DNA of 64,000 nt from Bacteroidales bacterium. Its GTDB lineage: Bacteria > Bacteroidota > Bacteroidia > Bacteroidales > UBA12077. The notes under the pieces were generated by a model. That model saw only the letters and a program-made list of their open reading frames with translations. It searched no databases and had not been told where the DNA came from. The translations under genes were made by a program, and so were the position numbers. Shown here in pieces: positions 17,932 to 28,700 of the stretch (position 1 is its first letter; each line of letters starts with the position of its first letter). The DNA lies in assembly GCA_030637515.1 (NCBI GenBank), contig DAOWGM010000022.1:39937-103936 (forward strand), given 5' to 3'.

Positions 17932-20343
17932 TTATTCGTATCGTAACACTTCGGCAGGGTTTGTTTTTGCTGCCTTTAATGTTTGTAGCAATACTGTTGA
18001 TAATGAAATAATAAATATTAATATCATTCCAATAACAAATTGTGGCCAGCTAATATCAACATGATATGCAAAATCTCTAAACCACTTTTCGATAAAGTAA
18101 TATACAATTGGAACAGCTATTACATATGAAATAATTACCCAAATCATAAATTGTTTTGATAGTAAAATAGAAATACTTTTTAATGAGCCCCCTAAAATTT
18201 TTCGAATTCCAATTTCTTTTATTCTTTTTTCAATTGAAAATGAAGCCAAACCATATATTCCTAAGCAAGAAATAAAAATTATTAATCCAGAAAAGTATAG
18301 AAAGAGTTTACTCATTTTTATATCCGATGAATATTGATTGTAATACGCATCTTCTAAGAATTCATATTCAAAGTCAATCTCAGGAAACAACTCAGCCCAT
18401 TTATTTTCAATAGCCTTTAGTGCTTCTTCAGTTTGGTTATCTTTAATTTTAATACCCATTACATTAGTCATGCTTGCCATGTTTTCACTATCTTCTTGGA
18501 TTGGTAAAACTATAGTTGCATTAATCTTGTTTTTTAGTGATTGACTATGGAAATCTTTGATTATTCCTATAACTGTTCTTTTCTCTTCGCCACCCATTGG
18601 TATTGATTTACCAATCGGATTCTCCAGATTGAGTTCTTTAACAGCGGTTTCGTTTAGTATAACAGATTCAGTCCTGTCTGAAGGAAATTCTTCTGAAAAA
18701 AACCTTCCTTCGATCATTTCAATTTGCATGGCATTTATGTAGTCTTCGTCTACCTCCATACGCTGAATAAGTAAATTCTCATCAGAACCTTCTGATAAAG
18801 GAATATTCTGCAAGGCTAAATGCCCGCTTGCTGAAAAAGATGATGCGCAACTTACATACGAAACATTATTTAATGTTCCCATTTCACTTTTTAAAGTTTT
18901 ATATCGTGGAAGAACTTCTTTCTGACTAATAGGTAGTATTACTAAATTGTCTTTATTAAATCCTAAATCAGTTGATTTAACAAATTTTAGCTGAGCAAAT
19001 ATAAATAATGTAAAAATTACTAATGATGAAGCAATTGTAAACTGAAGTATAACTAAAATCCTTCTTAAATTAATGCCTGAATTATTTTTAATCCCATTTA
19101 AATTAAAAACATCTTTAGGCGAAAACTTCGATAAAAAGAAGGCTGGATAGCTTCCCGAAATAAAACCAATAAAAATGGTAATAAACAAAAGGAATCCTAA
19201 CAGTTTAAAATCATTTAAAAAAGATATTTCCAGGGTTTTTCCGATGAAATTATTAAGTGCAGGATTTATTAGATGCGCTGTAATTATTCCAATAAATAGG
19301 GCGATTAATGTAATAATCATCGATTCGCCAATAAACTGGTAAACCAGATGTTTTCTTAACGCACCAAAAACTTTACGTATTCCAACCTCTTTTACCCTGT
19401 GCATATATCTTGAAGTGGATAGATTCATAAAATTGATTGCTGCAATTAGAACCAAAATGCCTGAAATTGTAAGAAAAATCCAAATGTATTTTTTATTTCC
19501 TTCAGGATCTAAGCTGCCTGCAACATCTTTGCTGAAATAAATATCACTTAAAGGCATTAAACTTATATCATAAATTGGTTTAAAATGATCAGGAACATTT
19601 TCATCAACCAAAGCATTCATTTTTTCAGATCTATTTTTTATGTCTGTATTAGGATTAACGAGAATATAAACATAATCATCTTGAAATTCCATAAAATTAC
19701 CGTTGTTATATGTCCCGGCTAATTTCTTTTTAGCATCAATTGTGTTGTATGAGATTAAATATTCACAAAATATCTGAGTGTTGAATGGAATATCATCTAA
19801 AATTCCAGTCACTGTAAATTCATCTTCATCATCAATTATTAATTTTTGACCGATAGGATTCTGGTCACTAAAGTACTTTTCTGCTTTTTCTTTTGATAAT
19901 AGAATAGAGTAGGGGGCGCTCAAAACAGTTTTTGGATCGCCAATAGCTAACTTATAAGTAAATACATCAAAAAAGCTTGAGTCGGCGTAGTAAAGATTTT
20001 TCTCATTAAAGATTTGATCGTTTATTTCTAGTTTGAACTCTTCGGTTTTTCGAATTCTGACAAAATCCTTTACCTCGGGATATTCTTCTTTAATTGTTTG
20101 ACCCAAAGCAGGCGTACTCATTGCAAGAGTTATACTATTATTACCCATATTAAAATGGGTTGTAACTCTGTAGATTTGTTCTCTGTTCTTATGAAACTTG
20201 TCGTAGCTCAATTCATTGTTTACATAAGCAAAAATGATTAAGCTACTTGCAATACCAGCAGCTAATCCAAAAATATTTATTAAGCTTATTTTTTTGTGTT
20301 TAAGGATACTCCTTAAGGAGATTTTGAGATAATTTTTCCACAT
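17932..20343 (-). CDS. MacB/FtsX-type ABC transporter permease
   Basis: This 803-aa inner-membrane protein is of the large Bacteroidota permease type with two MacB_PCD-FtsX halves. The N-terminus MWKNYLKISLRSILKHKKIS leads into helix 1 and a periplasmic domain (about 45-280). FtsX-like triple helices follow near 285-420 with the signature RVKEVGIRKVFGA, then a second helix and periplasmic region, and a second FtsX block near 680-800 with RIKEIGIRKILGGS. Such proteins act in mechanotransmission or export with a separate ATPase, but no MacB-like ATPase is adjacent. It may stand alone under a regulator elsewhere. Substrate is unknown. Confidence 0.9.
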   Translation of the reverse strand: MWKNYLKISLRSILKHKKISLINIFGLAAGIASSLIIFAYVNNELSYDKFHKNREQIYRVTTHFNMGNNSITLAMSTPALGQTIKEEYPEVKDFVRIRKTEEFKLEINDQIFNEKNLYYADSSFFDVFTYKLAIGDPKTVLSAPYSILLSKEKAEKYFSDQNPIGQKLIIDDEDEFTVTGILDDIPFNTQIFCEYLISYNTIDAKKKLAGTYNNGNFMEFQDDYVYILVNPNTDIKNRSEKMNALVDENVPDHFKPIYDISLMPLSDIYFSKDVAGSLDPEGNKKYIWIFLTISGILVLIAAINFMNLSTSRYMHRVKEVGIRKVFGALRKHLVYQFIGESMIITLIALFIGIITAHLINPALNNFIGKTLEISFLNDFKLLGFLLFITIFIGFISGSYPAFFLSKFSPKDVFNLNGIKNNSGINLRRILVILQFTIASSLVIFTLFIFAQLKFVKSTDLGFNKDNLVILPISQKEVLPRYKTLKSEMGTLNNVSYVSCASSFSASGHLALQNIPLSEGSDENLLIQRMEVDEDYINAMQIEMIEGRFFSEEFPSDRTESVILNETAVKELNLENPIGKSIPMGGEEKRTVIGIIKDFHSQSLKNKINATIVLPIQEDSENMASMTNVMGIKIKDNQTEEALKAIENKWAELFPEIDFEYEFLEDAYYNQYSSDIKMSKLFLYFSGLIIFISCLGIYGLASFSIEKRIKEIGIRKILGGSLKSISILLSKQFMIWVIISYVIAVPIVYYFIEKWFRDFAYHVDISWPQFVIGMILIFIISLSTVLLQTLKAAKTNPAEVLRYE

Positions 20344-20369
20344 AACAATTATAGATTTAAATTCTAAAT

Positions 20370-20395
20370 CAAAGTTAGTTTAAGATTAAGTCAAA
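20370..20395 (-). promoter_or_regulatory. candidate promoter of the permease gene
   Basis: On the minus strand TAACTTTG matches the -7 consensus exactly, 26 bases ahead of the start codon. The nearest TTTG is only 14 bases upstream, shorter than usual, so only the -7 part is convincing. Confidence 0.35.
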
Positions 20396-20461
20396 AAATG
20401 TTAAGGAAAATCTAATAAAAGTTAAATAAATGTTAAAAATATCGAGGATTACAATGTGTTT

Positions 20462-23400
20462 TTAACCTATTAGATGTTTGTTAATTACAGATAATAATTT
20501 TTCTGTACCTATTGGTTTTGAAATAAACTCGTTAGCACCAGCATCAAAACTTAGATTTTGGTCTTCAGGCATCGAATAAGCCGATTGAACAATGATAGGA
20601 ACTTTACTTTGTTTTGCTCTGATTTTTCTTATAGCCTCAAGACCATCCATTTCTGGCATTTTAATATCCATTAAGATTAAATCTATCTTATAATTACCCA
20701 TACAAATATCAATAGCTTGCTGGCCTGTTTTTGCCCATAACAATTCTGCAGATGTTTTACGGATTATCATCTCAAGAAATTTGAAATTGCTTTCCTCATC
20801 TTCGGCAATTAGAATTGTTTTTTGATTCCAGTTATATTTCGAAATACCTTTTTTAGTACTTATCTTTTTTTCTGAAGTTGCTTGAATAAGTTCAAAAGGC
20901 ATATCGAATTTAAATACAGAACCCTTGTTTAATTCCGATTCTACATTTATTTCTCCCCCCATTATTTCAACGAGGTTCTTTGTAATTGTTAATCCAAGAC
21001 CAGCTCCTCTGTAAATCTTTTTCTTATTATCTTCAATTTTATTAAATCTTGTAAAGATCTGATTTTGTTGTTCCGGGCTTATTCCTATTCCCGTATCTTT
21101 AACAAAAAATTGAATCTTATCTTTACCTGTTCGGTAACCAAATTCCACTATTCCATTTTCGGTAAACTTAATGGCATTACTTATTAAATTTTTCAGAATC
21201 TGATGTAATCTATATGGATCCGTTTTTATCTCAAGCGTGTTAAATAATTGCTCTTCACCAACTTTTAATACTACTCTATCATTAGAAATAATATTGTCCT
21301 CAAACTCCATTAACAGGTCCTTAAATATTTGATTAACAAAACATCCTTTTTCGCTTATATCCAGTTGACCAGCTTCGATCTTTGCAATATCAATAATATC
21401 ATCGATTAGATTTAATAAAGAATTACTATTTTTCTTAATCAGATTAGCAAGTTCCGCTCTATGATTTTTTTCTATATCCTGATCATTTATTAAATTTGAA
21501 AAGCCAATTATAGCATTCATTGGAGTTCTTATTTCATGCGACATATTTGCAAGAAATGCAGATTTTAAACGGTCAGATTCTTCAGCTTTGTTTTTAGCAA
21601 CTTCAAGATCCTTAGTACGTTCCTGAACTAAATTTTCAAGCTTTTCCTGTTGATGTTCAAGTTGCTCATTAATTTTCTCAAGATTTTCTGCCTGAGTTTT
21701 TAATTCTTCTTTTTGGAGGCTAATTTCATTAGTTCTTTCTATAACTTTTTCTTCAAGATTTCTTTTATCTTTTATTAAATTCTTAGTTCTCAGTTTTATA
21801 TATGTAAATATGAAGATGAAACCAAGAAATACTAAGGAAATTACAAATCCTCTTGTTTTATAGAATGGTGGTATTACTTTTATTTCAAGTTCGACCGGGT
21901 TTTCGTTCCAAACTTTATCATTATTGCTCCCTTTTACTTTAAATGTATAAAATCCAGGATCAATATTGGTGTAAGTTGCCGTTCTGTTATTGGCTGCATC
22001 AATCCAGTCTTCATCAAATCCTTCAAGCATATATTCATACTGATTTTGCGGTGTGCTAGTAAAATCAAGTGCAGCAAACTCAATAATAAAAAAGTAATCT
22101 TTCTTTGTAAGTTCAATAGGTCTGTTTTCATATTGAATTTTATTAAAAGGCAACAAACTATTTCCCCAGTCGGAATTGTTCAGAATCCTGAAATCGGTAA
22201 TAACAACCTCAGGAATAAAAGGATTGCTACTTACTTCCAGAGGATTAAAATATGTTAATGCAGAGTTGCTTCCAAAGAACATATTGCCATCATTGCATTT
22301 CAATATAGCATTTCTGTTGAAACCGCTACTCTCAAGTCCATCATTATAAGTATAATTAGTTAATTTATCATTCCATGGTGAGTATTTTGATAAACCTCTG
22401 GATGAACTAATCCATAAATTACCTATATCATCTTCAGCAAGTCCAATAATCATATTACTAAGCAGATTACTATTTTTAGGATGCATGGAAAAAGATCCTC
22501 TTTCTCTGTCAAATTTTATTATACCGCTTGATTCTGTACCAAGCAATAAATTTTTGTTACGATCTTCAAAAACTATTAATACATGAAGGTCTCTTTTAAA
22601 TTTTGTAGAGTCATACTTTGTTGGTGAATAATTAATAAACTCTTCTTTTTCAGGTAAAAACTGAAATAAACCACCAGCATACGATCCAATCCAAAGTCTG
22701 TCCTGACTATCCAGATATAAGTTACTAATGTAGTTATCGATGAAAATTAAAGAATCGATTTTGTTTTGGAAATAATGTTTAAACGTATAATCCTCAGGAT
22801 TATCAGCTTTAATAAGTTTGTTCAATCCATTAGATGTGGCAATCCAGATTGTTCCGTTTTTATCTTCAACAATAGTATTAATTTGATTATTACTAAGACT
22901 AGAATTATCACCTCGTTTGCCAAGATATCTTGTAAAGTGATATTTACCGTTTTTATATTCAATCCTGTTTAACCCACCTCTGTATGTTCCTGCCCAAATA
23001 ATGCCTTCCCGATCGACTAAAACGGACCATACTCTGTTTACACTCAGAGAATTATTATTTGAAGGGATATTTTGAAAATGTGTAAAAACTTTCGTTTTTA
23101 GATTATACTTCGAGATACCTCCTCCATCAGTTCCGATCCATAGATTTTCGTTTTCATCTATATCAATTGCCATAACACTAGGATGTGGCAATGTGTTTTT
23201 AATTTCAGGATTGTGAATTATATTTTTAAATTTACGTGGTTTAAGGTCCAGTTTATTAATACCGCCTCCACGTGTTGCTATCCATAAATTTCTTGAATTA
23301 TCTTCGAAAATATATTCAATTCTGTTATGACTAATACTTTCTTCATCATTTGGATTATGTTTAAAACGAATAAATGTTTCCTTTTCAGGATCAAATTTGT

Positions 23401-24322
23401 TTAAGCCTCCCTGGTATGTTCCTATCCAAAAATATCCATATGAATCTTTTGTAATAAACTCACAATTATTATCACTTAAACTGGATTGATTGTGTGGATT
23501 ATGTTTGTAATGTGTAAAAGTTTCGGTTTTTGAATCAAATTTACTGATACCTGTTTCTCTATAAGCAATCCATATTATTCCGTCTTCATCAGCAAATAAG
23601 TGCTGAATACTATTTGAACTAATACTGTTAATATTTTTTGGATCGTGTGTGTAAATCTTAAAGGTTTCGTCGGATGGATTGTATTTATTCAATCCATTTC
23701 CTGTTCCAAACCATAATTCTTTGTTACTTGTCTCACACACGCTTTTTGCACGCAAATCGCTGAAACTTTTCGGATTATCCGGTTCAGGGTGAAAACGTGT
23801 AAAATTCTCTTCTTTTTTATTGAATTTGTTTAATCCCCCGTTGGATGTTCCAACCCAAATATTGTTTTGGCTATCTTCAAATACAAATAAAACCTGATTA
23901 TTGCTAAGGCTATTTGGATCATCCGGTTTATTTGAAAAGTTTGTAAATGTGTTTGTTCTAGGATCAAACCTGTCAATTCCACCTCCAAATGTCCCAAACC
24001 AAAATATTCCTAAAGAGTCCTGAATCATTTTTCCGAAATTACCGGTGGTAAGAGAATTGGGATTATCTATTTCATGTCTGTAAATATTAAATTCGTATCC
24101 ATCGTATTTATTTAATCCATCTTGAGTCCCAAACCATAGATATCCTGATTGATCCTGAATTATTGTATAAACATTGCTATGAGAAAGACCATCCTTGATT
24201 GATAATTTTTCGAAGTTATATTCATCTGTATTTTGAGCAAATAATGATGCTGTTGTTATGCTTATTACGAATATTATAACTCCCAAACGGATTTTTTTTA
24301 AAATTAAATCAGGATTATTCAT
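20462..24322 (-). CDS. propeller-type hybrid histidine kinase (array member 1)
   Basis: This 1286-aa hybrid sensor kinase has a signal peptide (about 1-29, ending SLFAQ). More than a dozen two-component propeller repeats follow (patterns such as GYLWFGTQDGLNKYDG and GTIWIATSNGLNKL, about 35-690), then a Y_Y_Y domain (about 700-810), a transmembrane helix (about 818-838) and a coiled coil. HisKA has its phosphoacceptor His at 929 ([11 protein letters not shown]), the HATPase shows DTGIGISPEQQ and GAGLGLTI, and a receiver carries Asp 1219. It resembles hybrid two-component systems that sense polysaccharides, but the AraC-type DNA-binding domain is absent and no SusC/SusD pair is near. It begins 29 bases after the decayed kinase gene, with no promoter between, so transcription probably comes through that wreck. 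Confidence 0.92.
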   Translation of the reverse strand: MNNPDLILKKIRLGVIIFVISITTASLFAQNTDEYNFEKLSIKDGLSHSNVYTIIQDQSGYLWFGTQDGLNKYDGYEFNIYRHEIDNPNSLTTGNFGKMIQDSLGIFWFGTFGGGIDRFDPRTNTFTNFSNKPDDPNSLSNNQVLFVFEDSQNNIWVGTSNGGLNKFNKKEENFTRFHPEPDNPKSFSDLRAKSVCETSNKELWFGTGNGLNKYNPSDETFKIYTHDPKNINSISSNSIQHLFADEDGIIWIAYRETGISKFDSKTETFTHYKHNPHNQSSLSDNNCEFITKDSYGYFWIGTYQGGLNKFDPEKETFIRFKHNPNDEESISHNRIEYIFEDNSRNLWIATRGGGINKLDLKPRKFKNIIHNPEIKNTLPHPSVMAIDIDENENLWIGTDGGGISKYNLKTKVFTHFQNIPSNNNSLSVNRVWSVLVDREGIIWAGTYRGGLNRIEYKNGKYHFTRYLGKRGDNSSLSNNQINTIVEDKNGTIWIATSNGLNKLIKADNPEDYTFKHYFQNKIDSLIFIDNYISNLYLDSQDRLWIGSYAGGLFQFLPEKEEFINYSPTKYDSTKFKRDLHVLIVFEDRNKNLLLGTESSGIIKFDRERGSFSMHPKNSNLLSNMIIGLAEDDIGNLWISSSRGLSKYSPWNDKLTNYTYNDGLESSGFNRNAILKCNDGNMFFGSNSALTYFNPLEVSSNPFIPEVVITDFRILNNSDWGNSLLPFNKIQYENRPIELTKKDYFFIIEFAALDFTSTPQNQYEYMLEGFDEDWIDAANNRTATYTNIDPGFYTFKVKGSNNDKVWNENPVELEIKVIPPFYKTRGFVISLVFLGFIFIFTYIKLRTKNLIKDKRNLEEKVIERTNEISLQKEELKTQAENLEKINEQLEHQQEKLENLVQERTKDLEVAKNKAEESDRLKSAFLANMSHEIRTPMNAIIGFSNLINDQDIEKNHRAELANLIKKNSNSLLNLIDDIIDIAKIEAGQLDISEKGCFVNQIFKDLLMEFEDNIISNDRVVLKVGEEQLFNTLEIKTDPYRLHQILKNLISNAIKFTENGIVEFGYRTGKDKIQFFVKDTGIGISPEQQNQIFTRFNKIEDNKKKIYRGAGLGLTITKNLVEIMGGEINVESELNKGSVFKFDMPFELIQATSEKKISTKKGISKYNWNQKTILIAEDEESNFKFLEMIIRKTSAELLWAKTGQQAIDICMGNYKIDLILMDIKMPEMDGLEAIRKIRAKQSKVPIIVQSAYSMPEDQNLSFDAGANEFISKPIGTEKLLSVINKHLIG
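21513..21550 (-). repeat. 38-base exact repeat, copy A (H-box of kinase genes)
   Basis: This segment encoding the HisKA H-box is identical, base for base, to 26762-26799 in the next intact propeller kinase. It includes synonymous positions, while flanking bases differ. Other array genes match it only partly. Confidence 0.9.
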
Positions 24323-24351
24323 TATAAATAATAATTAGGTTGAGTGTTTTT

Positions 24352-24741
24352 TTATTCACCTATTAAAAATGTTGCTAAAACTTCTAATAGTCTATTTGCT
24401 TTTATGGGTTTTGATAAATATGCATTACATCCGGCTTCCAGACTTAAATGCTCATCATTTTCCATAGCATAAGCTGTTTGAGCAATTATTGGGATTTCGG
24501 GATGAGTCTTCTTTATTGTTCTTGTGGCTTCAAGTCCATCCATGTTTGGCATTTTTATATCCATAAGAATTAAATCCGGCTCATGTTGTTTACACATATT
24601 AATGGCTTCAATGCCATCTTTTGCCCATAAAATATTTGCCTTTGTTTTGTTAAGAACCATTTCAAGATATCGATAGTTGCTATCTTCATCCTCAGCAATC
24701 AGTATGGTTTTATTACTCCATTTATATGAGTTTATTATCAT
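24352..24741 (-). CDS. receiver-domain remnant, possibly expressed alone
   Basis: This 129-aa ORF is a complete receiver domain with the acidic pair (IAEDEDSN), phospho-acceptor Asp in LILMDIKMP, a conserved Thr in QTAYA and Lys in LSKPI. It is the 3' part of the decayed kinase gene, but its own ATG could allow production as a free-standing CheY-like protein. No Shine-Dalgarno is visible. In the upstream direction its frame remains open (INQSSM), as expected if it was once fused to the kinase. Expression is uncertain, hence the low confidence that it works as an independent gene. Confidence 0.4.
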   Translation of the reverse strand: MIINSYKWSNKTILIAEDEDSNYRYLEMVLNKTKANILWAKDGIEAINMCKQHEPDLILMDIKMPNMDGLEATRTIKKTHPEIPIIAQTAYAMENDEHLSLEAGCNAYLSKPIKANRLLEVLATFLIGE

Positions 24742-25519
24742 GGAACTTTGATTTATAGTTTTTCTCTTTGAGCTAATTTACTAAATGGAAGGGTAAAATA
24801 AAAGGTTGAGCCCTTATCTTTTTCAGATTCGACCCATAATTTGCCATTAAGTAGTTCAGTCAAGTTCTTACTTATTGCCAGACCCAAGCCTGCTCCTCTA
24901 TATAACTTCTTCTTATCATCTTCAATTTTATTGAATCGGTTAAATATTTTAATTTGTTGCTCCGGTGACAATCCTATACCAGTATCTTTAACATAAAAAG
25001 TTAATTTCTGGTCGTTTTTTTTACTATAAAAGCAACCATATTCTATGAATCCTTTTTCAGTAAATTTCAGGGCATTATCAATTAAGTTAGATAATATTTG
25101 TTGTAGACGAAAAGGTGCTGTATATATAATGAAATCCTCTTTTTTAAGTTTATTGTTTATTCTAATCTCAATTTTATTTTTTGATAAGCTCCTTTTGAAT
25201 CAAAAGCTAAGTATCCAAATTCTGACTGTGCCCCAATAAAGATTCTTCCGTCTGTTCCCTTCACCAAGGTATATACTACAGAACTGTTGGGCATTGGAAT
25301 TAGCTGCCAGTCAGTTCCGTTATAAATTGTTAATCCGTTGTTATTTCCATAATACATTATTCCTGTGTTATCTTGCGTTATTGACCAAATTTGAGGAAAG
25401 CCTGGATATTCTTCTGGTAAATAATTATGAATAAAGGGAGACCCTAATTCTTTATACTCCTGAGTATAGACAAAGTAGGCATTAGAAATTAAACAAAAAA
25501 TTATAATTATTTTTTTCAT
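24352..25519 (-). pseudogene. decayed propeller-type hybrid histidine kinase
   Basis: Three ORF pieces are the remains of one gene. The 5' piece (25519 down to 25157) encodes a signal peptide and a propeller start (PQIWSITQDNTGIMYYGNNN), similar to the N-terminus of the intact gene at 34408-38562. It then jumps straight into HATPase coding sequence: the out-of-frame continuation across about 25155 reads FIIYTAPFRLQQILSNLIDN, followed by the piece 24971-24753 (GAGLGLAIS). Compared with the intact relative about 1,000 codons are missing: remaining propellers, Y_Y_Y, membrane helix and HisKA with its His. A second shift at a run of A near 24763 separates HATPase from the receiver piece (24741-24352). 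The gene cannot make an active kinase. Its promoter (25635-25666) is intact. Confidence 0.9.
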
Positions 25520-25634
25520 ATAAACCTTACCAATGTTTATAAATATCATTTAGAATATTTGAGATAGTAACACTGGGATATATTTACCTGAAATGTGTTT
25601 TTCAGAACTTATGTTAACTAACAACAAAACATTT

Positions 25635-25666
25635 ATAAATTATTGAAAAAAAAGGACTTTCACAAA
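25635..25666 (-). promoter_or_regulatory. promoter of the decayed kinase gene
   Basis: On the minus strand TTTG, 20 bases, then TAATTTAT. The same layout occurs at 29464-29495 and 38587-38618. It sits about 115 bases before the start of the pseudogene and may now serve the intact kinase gene downstream (20462-24322). Confidence 0.7.
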
Positions 25667-25722
25667 TTATCAAAAGTGTTTTTGATACATATGGAATAAT
25701 TATAGATGAATGTTGGATGGAG

Positions 25723-28700
25723 TTAAGATAAGAATTGGCTCATTAAACTTAGAAGTTTTGCTTTTTGAATTGGTTTTTTAATATATGCGTTACATCCTGC
25801 TTCTAAACTTAATTCTTTGTCATTTTCCATAGCAAAAGCTGTTTGAGCTATAATAGGTAAGTCTGGTTTTTGTTTTTTTATTCTTTCAGTTGCTTCCAAT
25901 CCGTCCATTTCGGGCATCTTTATGTCCATTAAAATCATATCAATTTCATTGTTGACACTTTTTTCAACAGCTTCAATGCCATTTTTTGCACGAATAATAT
26001 TGATATTAGTTTCAGATAAGGTCATTGTGAAAAAACGAAAATTGCTATCATCATCTTCTGCAATTAATATAGTTTTATTCGACCAATTGTATTGTTTAGT
26101 ATATTCTGATTTTAATTTATCGCTAACTTCAAATTTGTTAATTTGCTTTATTGGAATTTTAATAGTAAAAACAGAACCTTTTTCAATTTCAGATTCCACA
26201 TTAATTTCGCCCCCTAATAATTCAATCAAATTTTTACAAATTGCCAGCCCTAATCCAGCACCTTCATATAGCTTTTGTTTCTCGTCTTCAATCTTCGTAA
26301 ACCTGGTAAAAATATGAGCAAGTTGTTGTTTGTTCATACCAATTCCAGTATCCTTTATAAAGATTGATATATAGTTGTTTTCAGTTTGGTATCCAAGTTC
26401 TACAGTTCCTTCTTCTGTATATTTAATCGCATTTTCAATCAGATTTTTTAAAATTTGTTGGATTCTTCCCTGATCAGAAAATATTATTATATCCTCTTTT
26501 ATATCAGGATTTAAAATAAAATTAAATTCCTTATCGGATACTATGTCTACATAATCGAAATGCAATTCCTTTAGGAGATCTATAAAGCTAAACTCAGCTT
26601 TTATAATTTTTATTTGTTTTGTTTCAATTTTTGCTAAGTCCAGAATATTTTCAATAAGATTCAATAGAGTAAATCCATTTTTTGTTATTTCACTGGTAAG
26701 TTGTGATTTAGATTCGGAATCCAAATCATTATCGACCAATAAGTTGGAAAAGCCGATAATGGCATTCATTGGAGTTCTTATTTCATGCGACATATTTGCT
26801 AAAAACGAAGATTTTAATCGGTCACTTTCTACCGCTTTTTCTTTTGCAAGCTCCAAATCTTTTGTTCTTTCTGTAATTAAATTCTCTAAGTTATTTCTAT
26901 GTTTTTCAAGTTCCTTATTTTGTTCTTCAATTTGTTTTTTTTGATCTTGTGCGTAATCACGTTGTGCTCTTAATTCATCGCTTTGAGTTAGAATTTCTCC
27001 ATTTTGTTGATTTATTTGAGAAGTTCTTTCCTTAACTTGTTTTTCTAATATATTTCTTTGTTTTTTTATTCTATAAATACGCGATTTATTCCACAGAAAC
27101 AGGACTCCTAAAATAAAGGCAACTATGAAGATTTTAAATATTAAAGTTTGATACCATGCGGGTAGTATTTTAATTTTAATCGAAACAAAATTTTCATTCC
27201 AAATTCCTTGACTATTAGTTGATAGTACTTTAAAAGTATAACTTCCCGGATCAATATTGGTATAAGAAACATTTCGCATTTTATCGGCATCAATCCACTG
27301 GTCTTCAAAAGGTTCAAGTTTGTATTTAAACAGTATTTCTTCGGGGAAAACTAAATCTATAGCAGTGTATTTTACATTAAATCGTTTATATTTTGGTTGA
27401 ATATTAATAAGCTCTTTAAGATTAAAAGAAAAATCATTTGTATAAACCTTTTCAATAAAAATAGGAGGTAATTCATTATTTAGAGTAATTTTCTCTGGAT
27501 TTATGCAAGCAACTCCTCCTGTTGTTAAAAACCATAAATTACCTTGAGTATCTCTAAGGGATTCTGTAGCCCCAAGGCAAACGCTATTTTTCATTCCATC
27601 GCTTTTATCGTAGAATTCATAATCGATTTTATCTATTTTTTTTGCAGCATATTCGTTTAGTTGATTTTTGGAAACTTTCATAATACCTTTTGGGCCAGGC
27701 ACCCAAAAGAAACCTAAATTATCTTCTATAATATCAAATACAGTATTATTTTGTAATCCATTTTTAACAGTATAATTGGTGAAAACATTATTTTCAAACC
27801 TCGAAATTCCTGTATTAGTTGAAATCCAAAGTATATCATCATCGTCTTTATAGATATTAAAAATCATATTATCAGGTAATCCGTCAGCCATATCATATTG
27901 CTTGATTACTGAATCATTTTTTATGAAATTAATACCCTTTTTCGTTCCTGCTACTATAATGTCTGGATTATACTGCATTACAGTCATTACATAATTAGTA
28001 CTCAGGCCATTGTCTGAATTTATGGTGTAAATACTTCCATCTTTATCAATTCTATGAATCCCAGTACGATTGGTAGCGATCCATATGTTACCGTTTGCAT
28101 CTTCAAACGTTTTTCTTATATAATTATCAGGGAATCCATTATTTATATTAAATAGTTTTTCTTTGTTATTACCAATTTTTAATAAACCGCCATAAGTACT
28201 AATCCACACGTTTCCTTTACTATCTTTATACATATGTTTGATGTGAGGACTTTCTAAAGGTATTTGGGTTTTTAATTTACTTATTTGTCCATTCTTTATA
28301 ATATCAATTGTTCCGTTTTCATTTGCAACCCAAAATTCATTTTTTGCATACTGCATAATTGCAGTGTTTACATTAGAAATTAAACCTTCCGATTCTGAGT
28401 AACATGTAAATTTACCATCTGTAATTTGAAATAATCCTTTTCTGTAAGTTCCGCCCCATAAATTCCCTTGCTTATCAAATATGATTTTTACTACACGATT
28501 ATTTGGTAAACCATTTTTTTCAGATAAACATTCTGTTTGATTAGTAACCTTATTATACCTGTAAAGTCCATCGGCAGAAGATGAAATCCATAGATAGCCA
28601 TTAATATCTTCGACAATATTTTCCACAAACCTGATATTTAAATTAGGATGCCTTTGCAATTTATCATTTGAAATAGTATAAATACCATTGCTTGAAGAAA

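Noticed and set aside
22200-24250. Periodic DNA pattern in the propeller region that looks like tandem repeats
   Set aside because: It reflects repeated protein motifs (WIGT...GGLNKF) with divergent codons, not a DNA repeat or CRISPR array.
25922-26317. 131-aa plus-strand ORF (and similar ones at 32738, 36137, 35423, 30534)
   Set aside because: They are antisense shadows of the kinase genes; the AT-rich coding bias on the minus strand leaves long open frames opposite.
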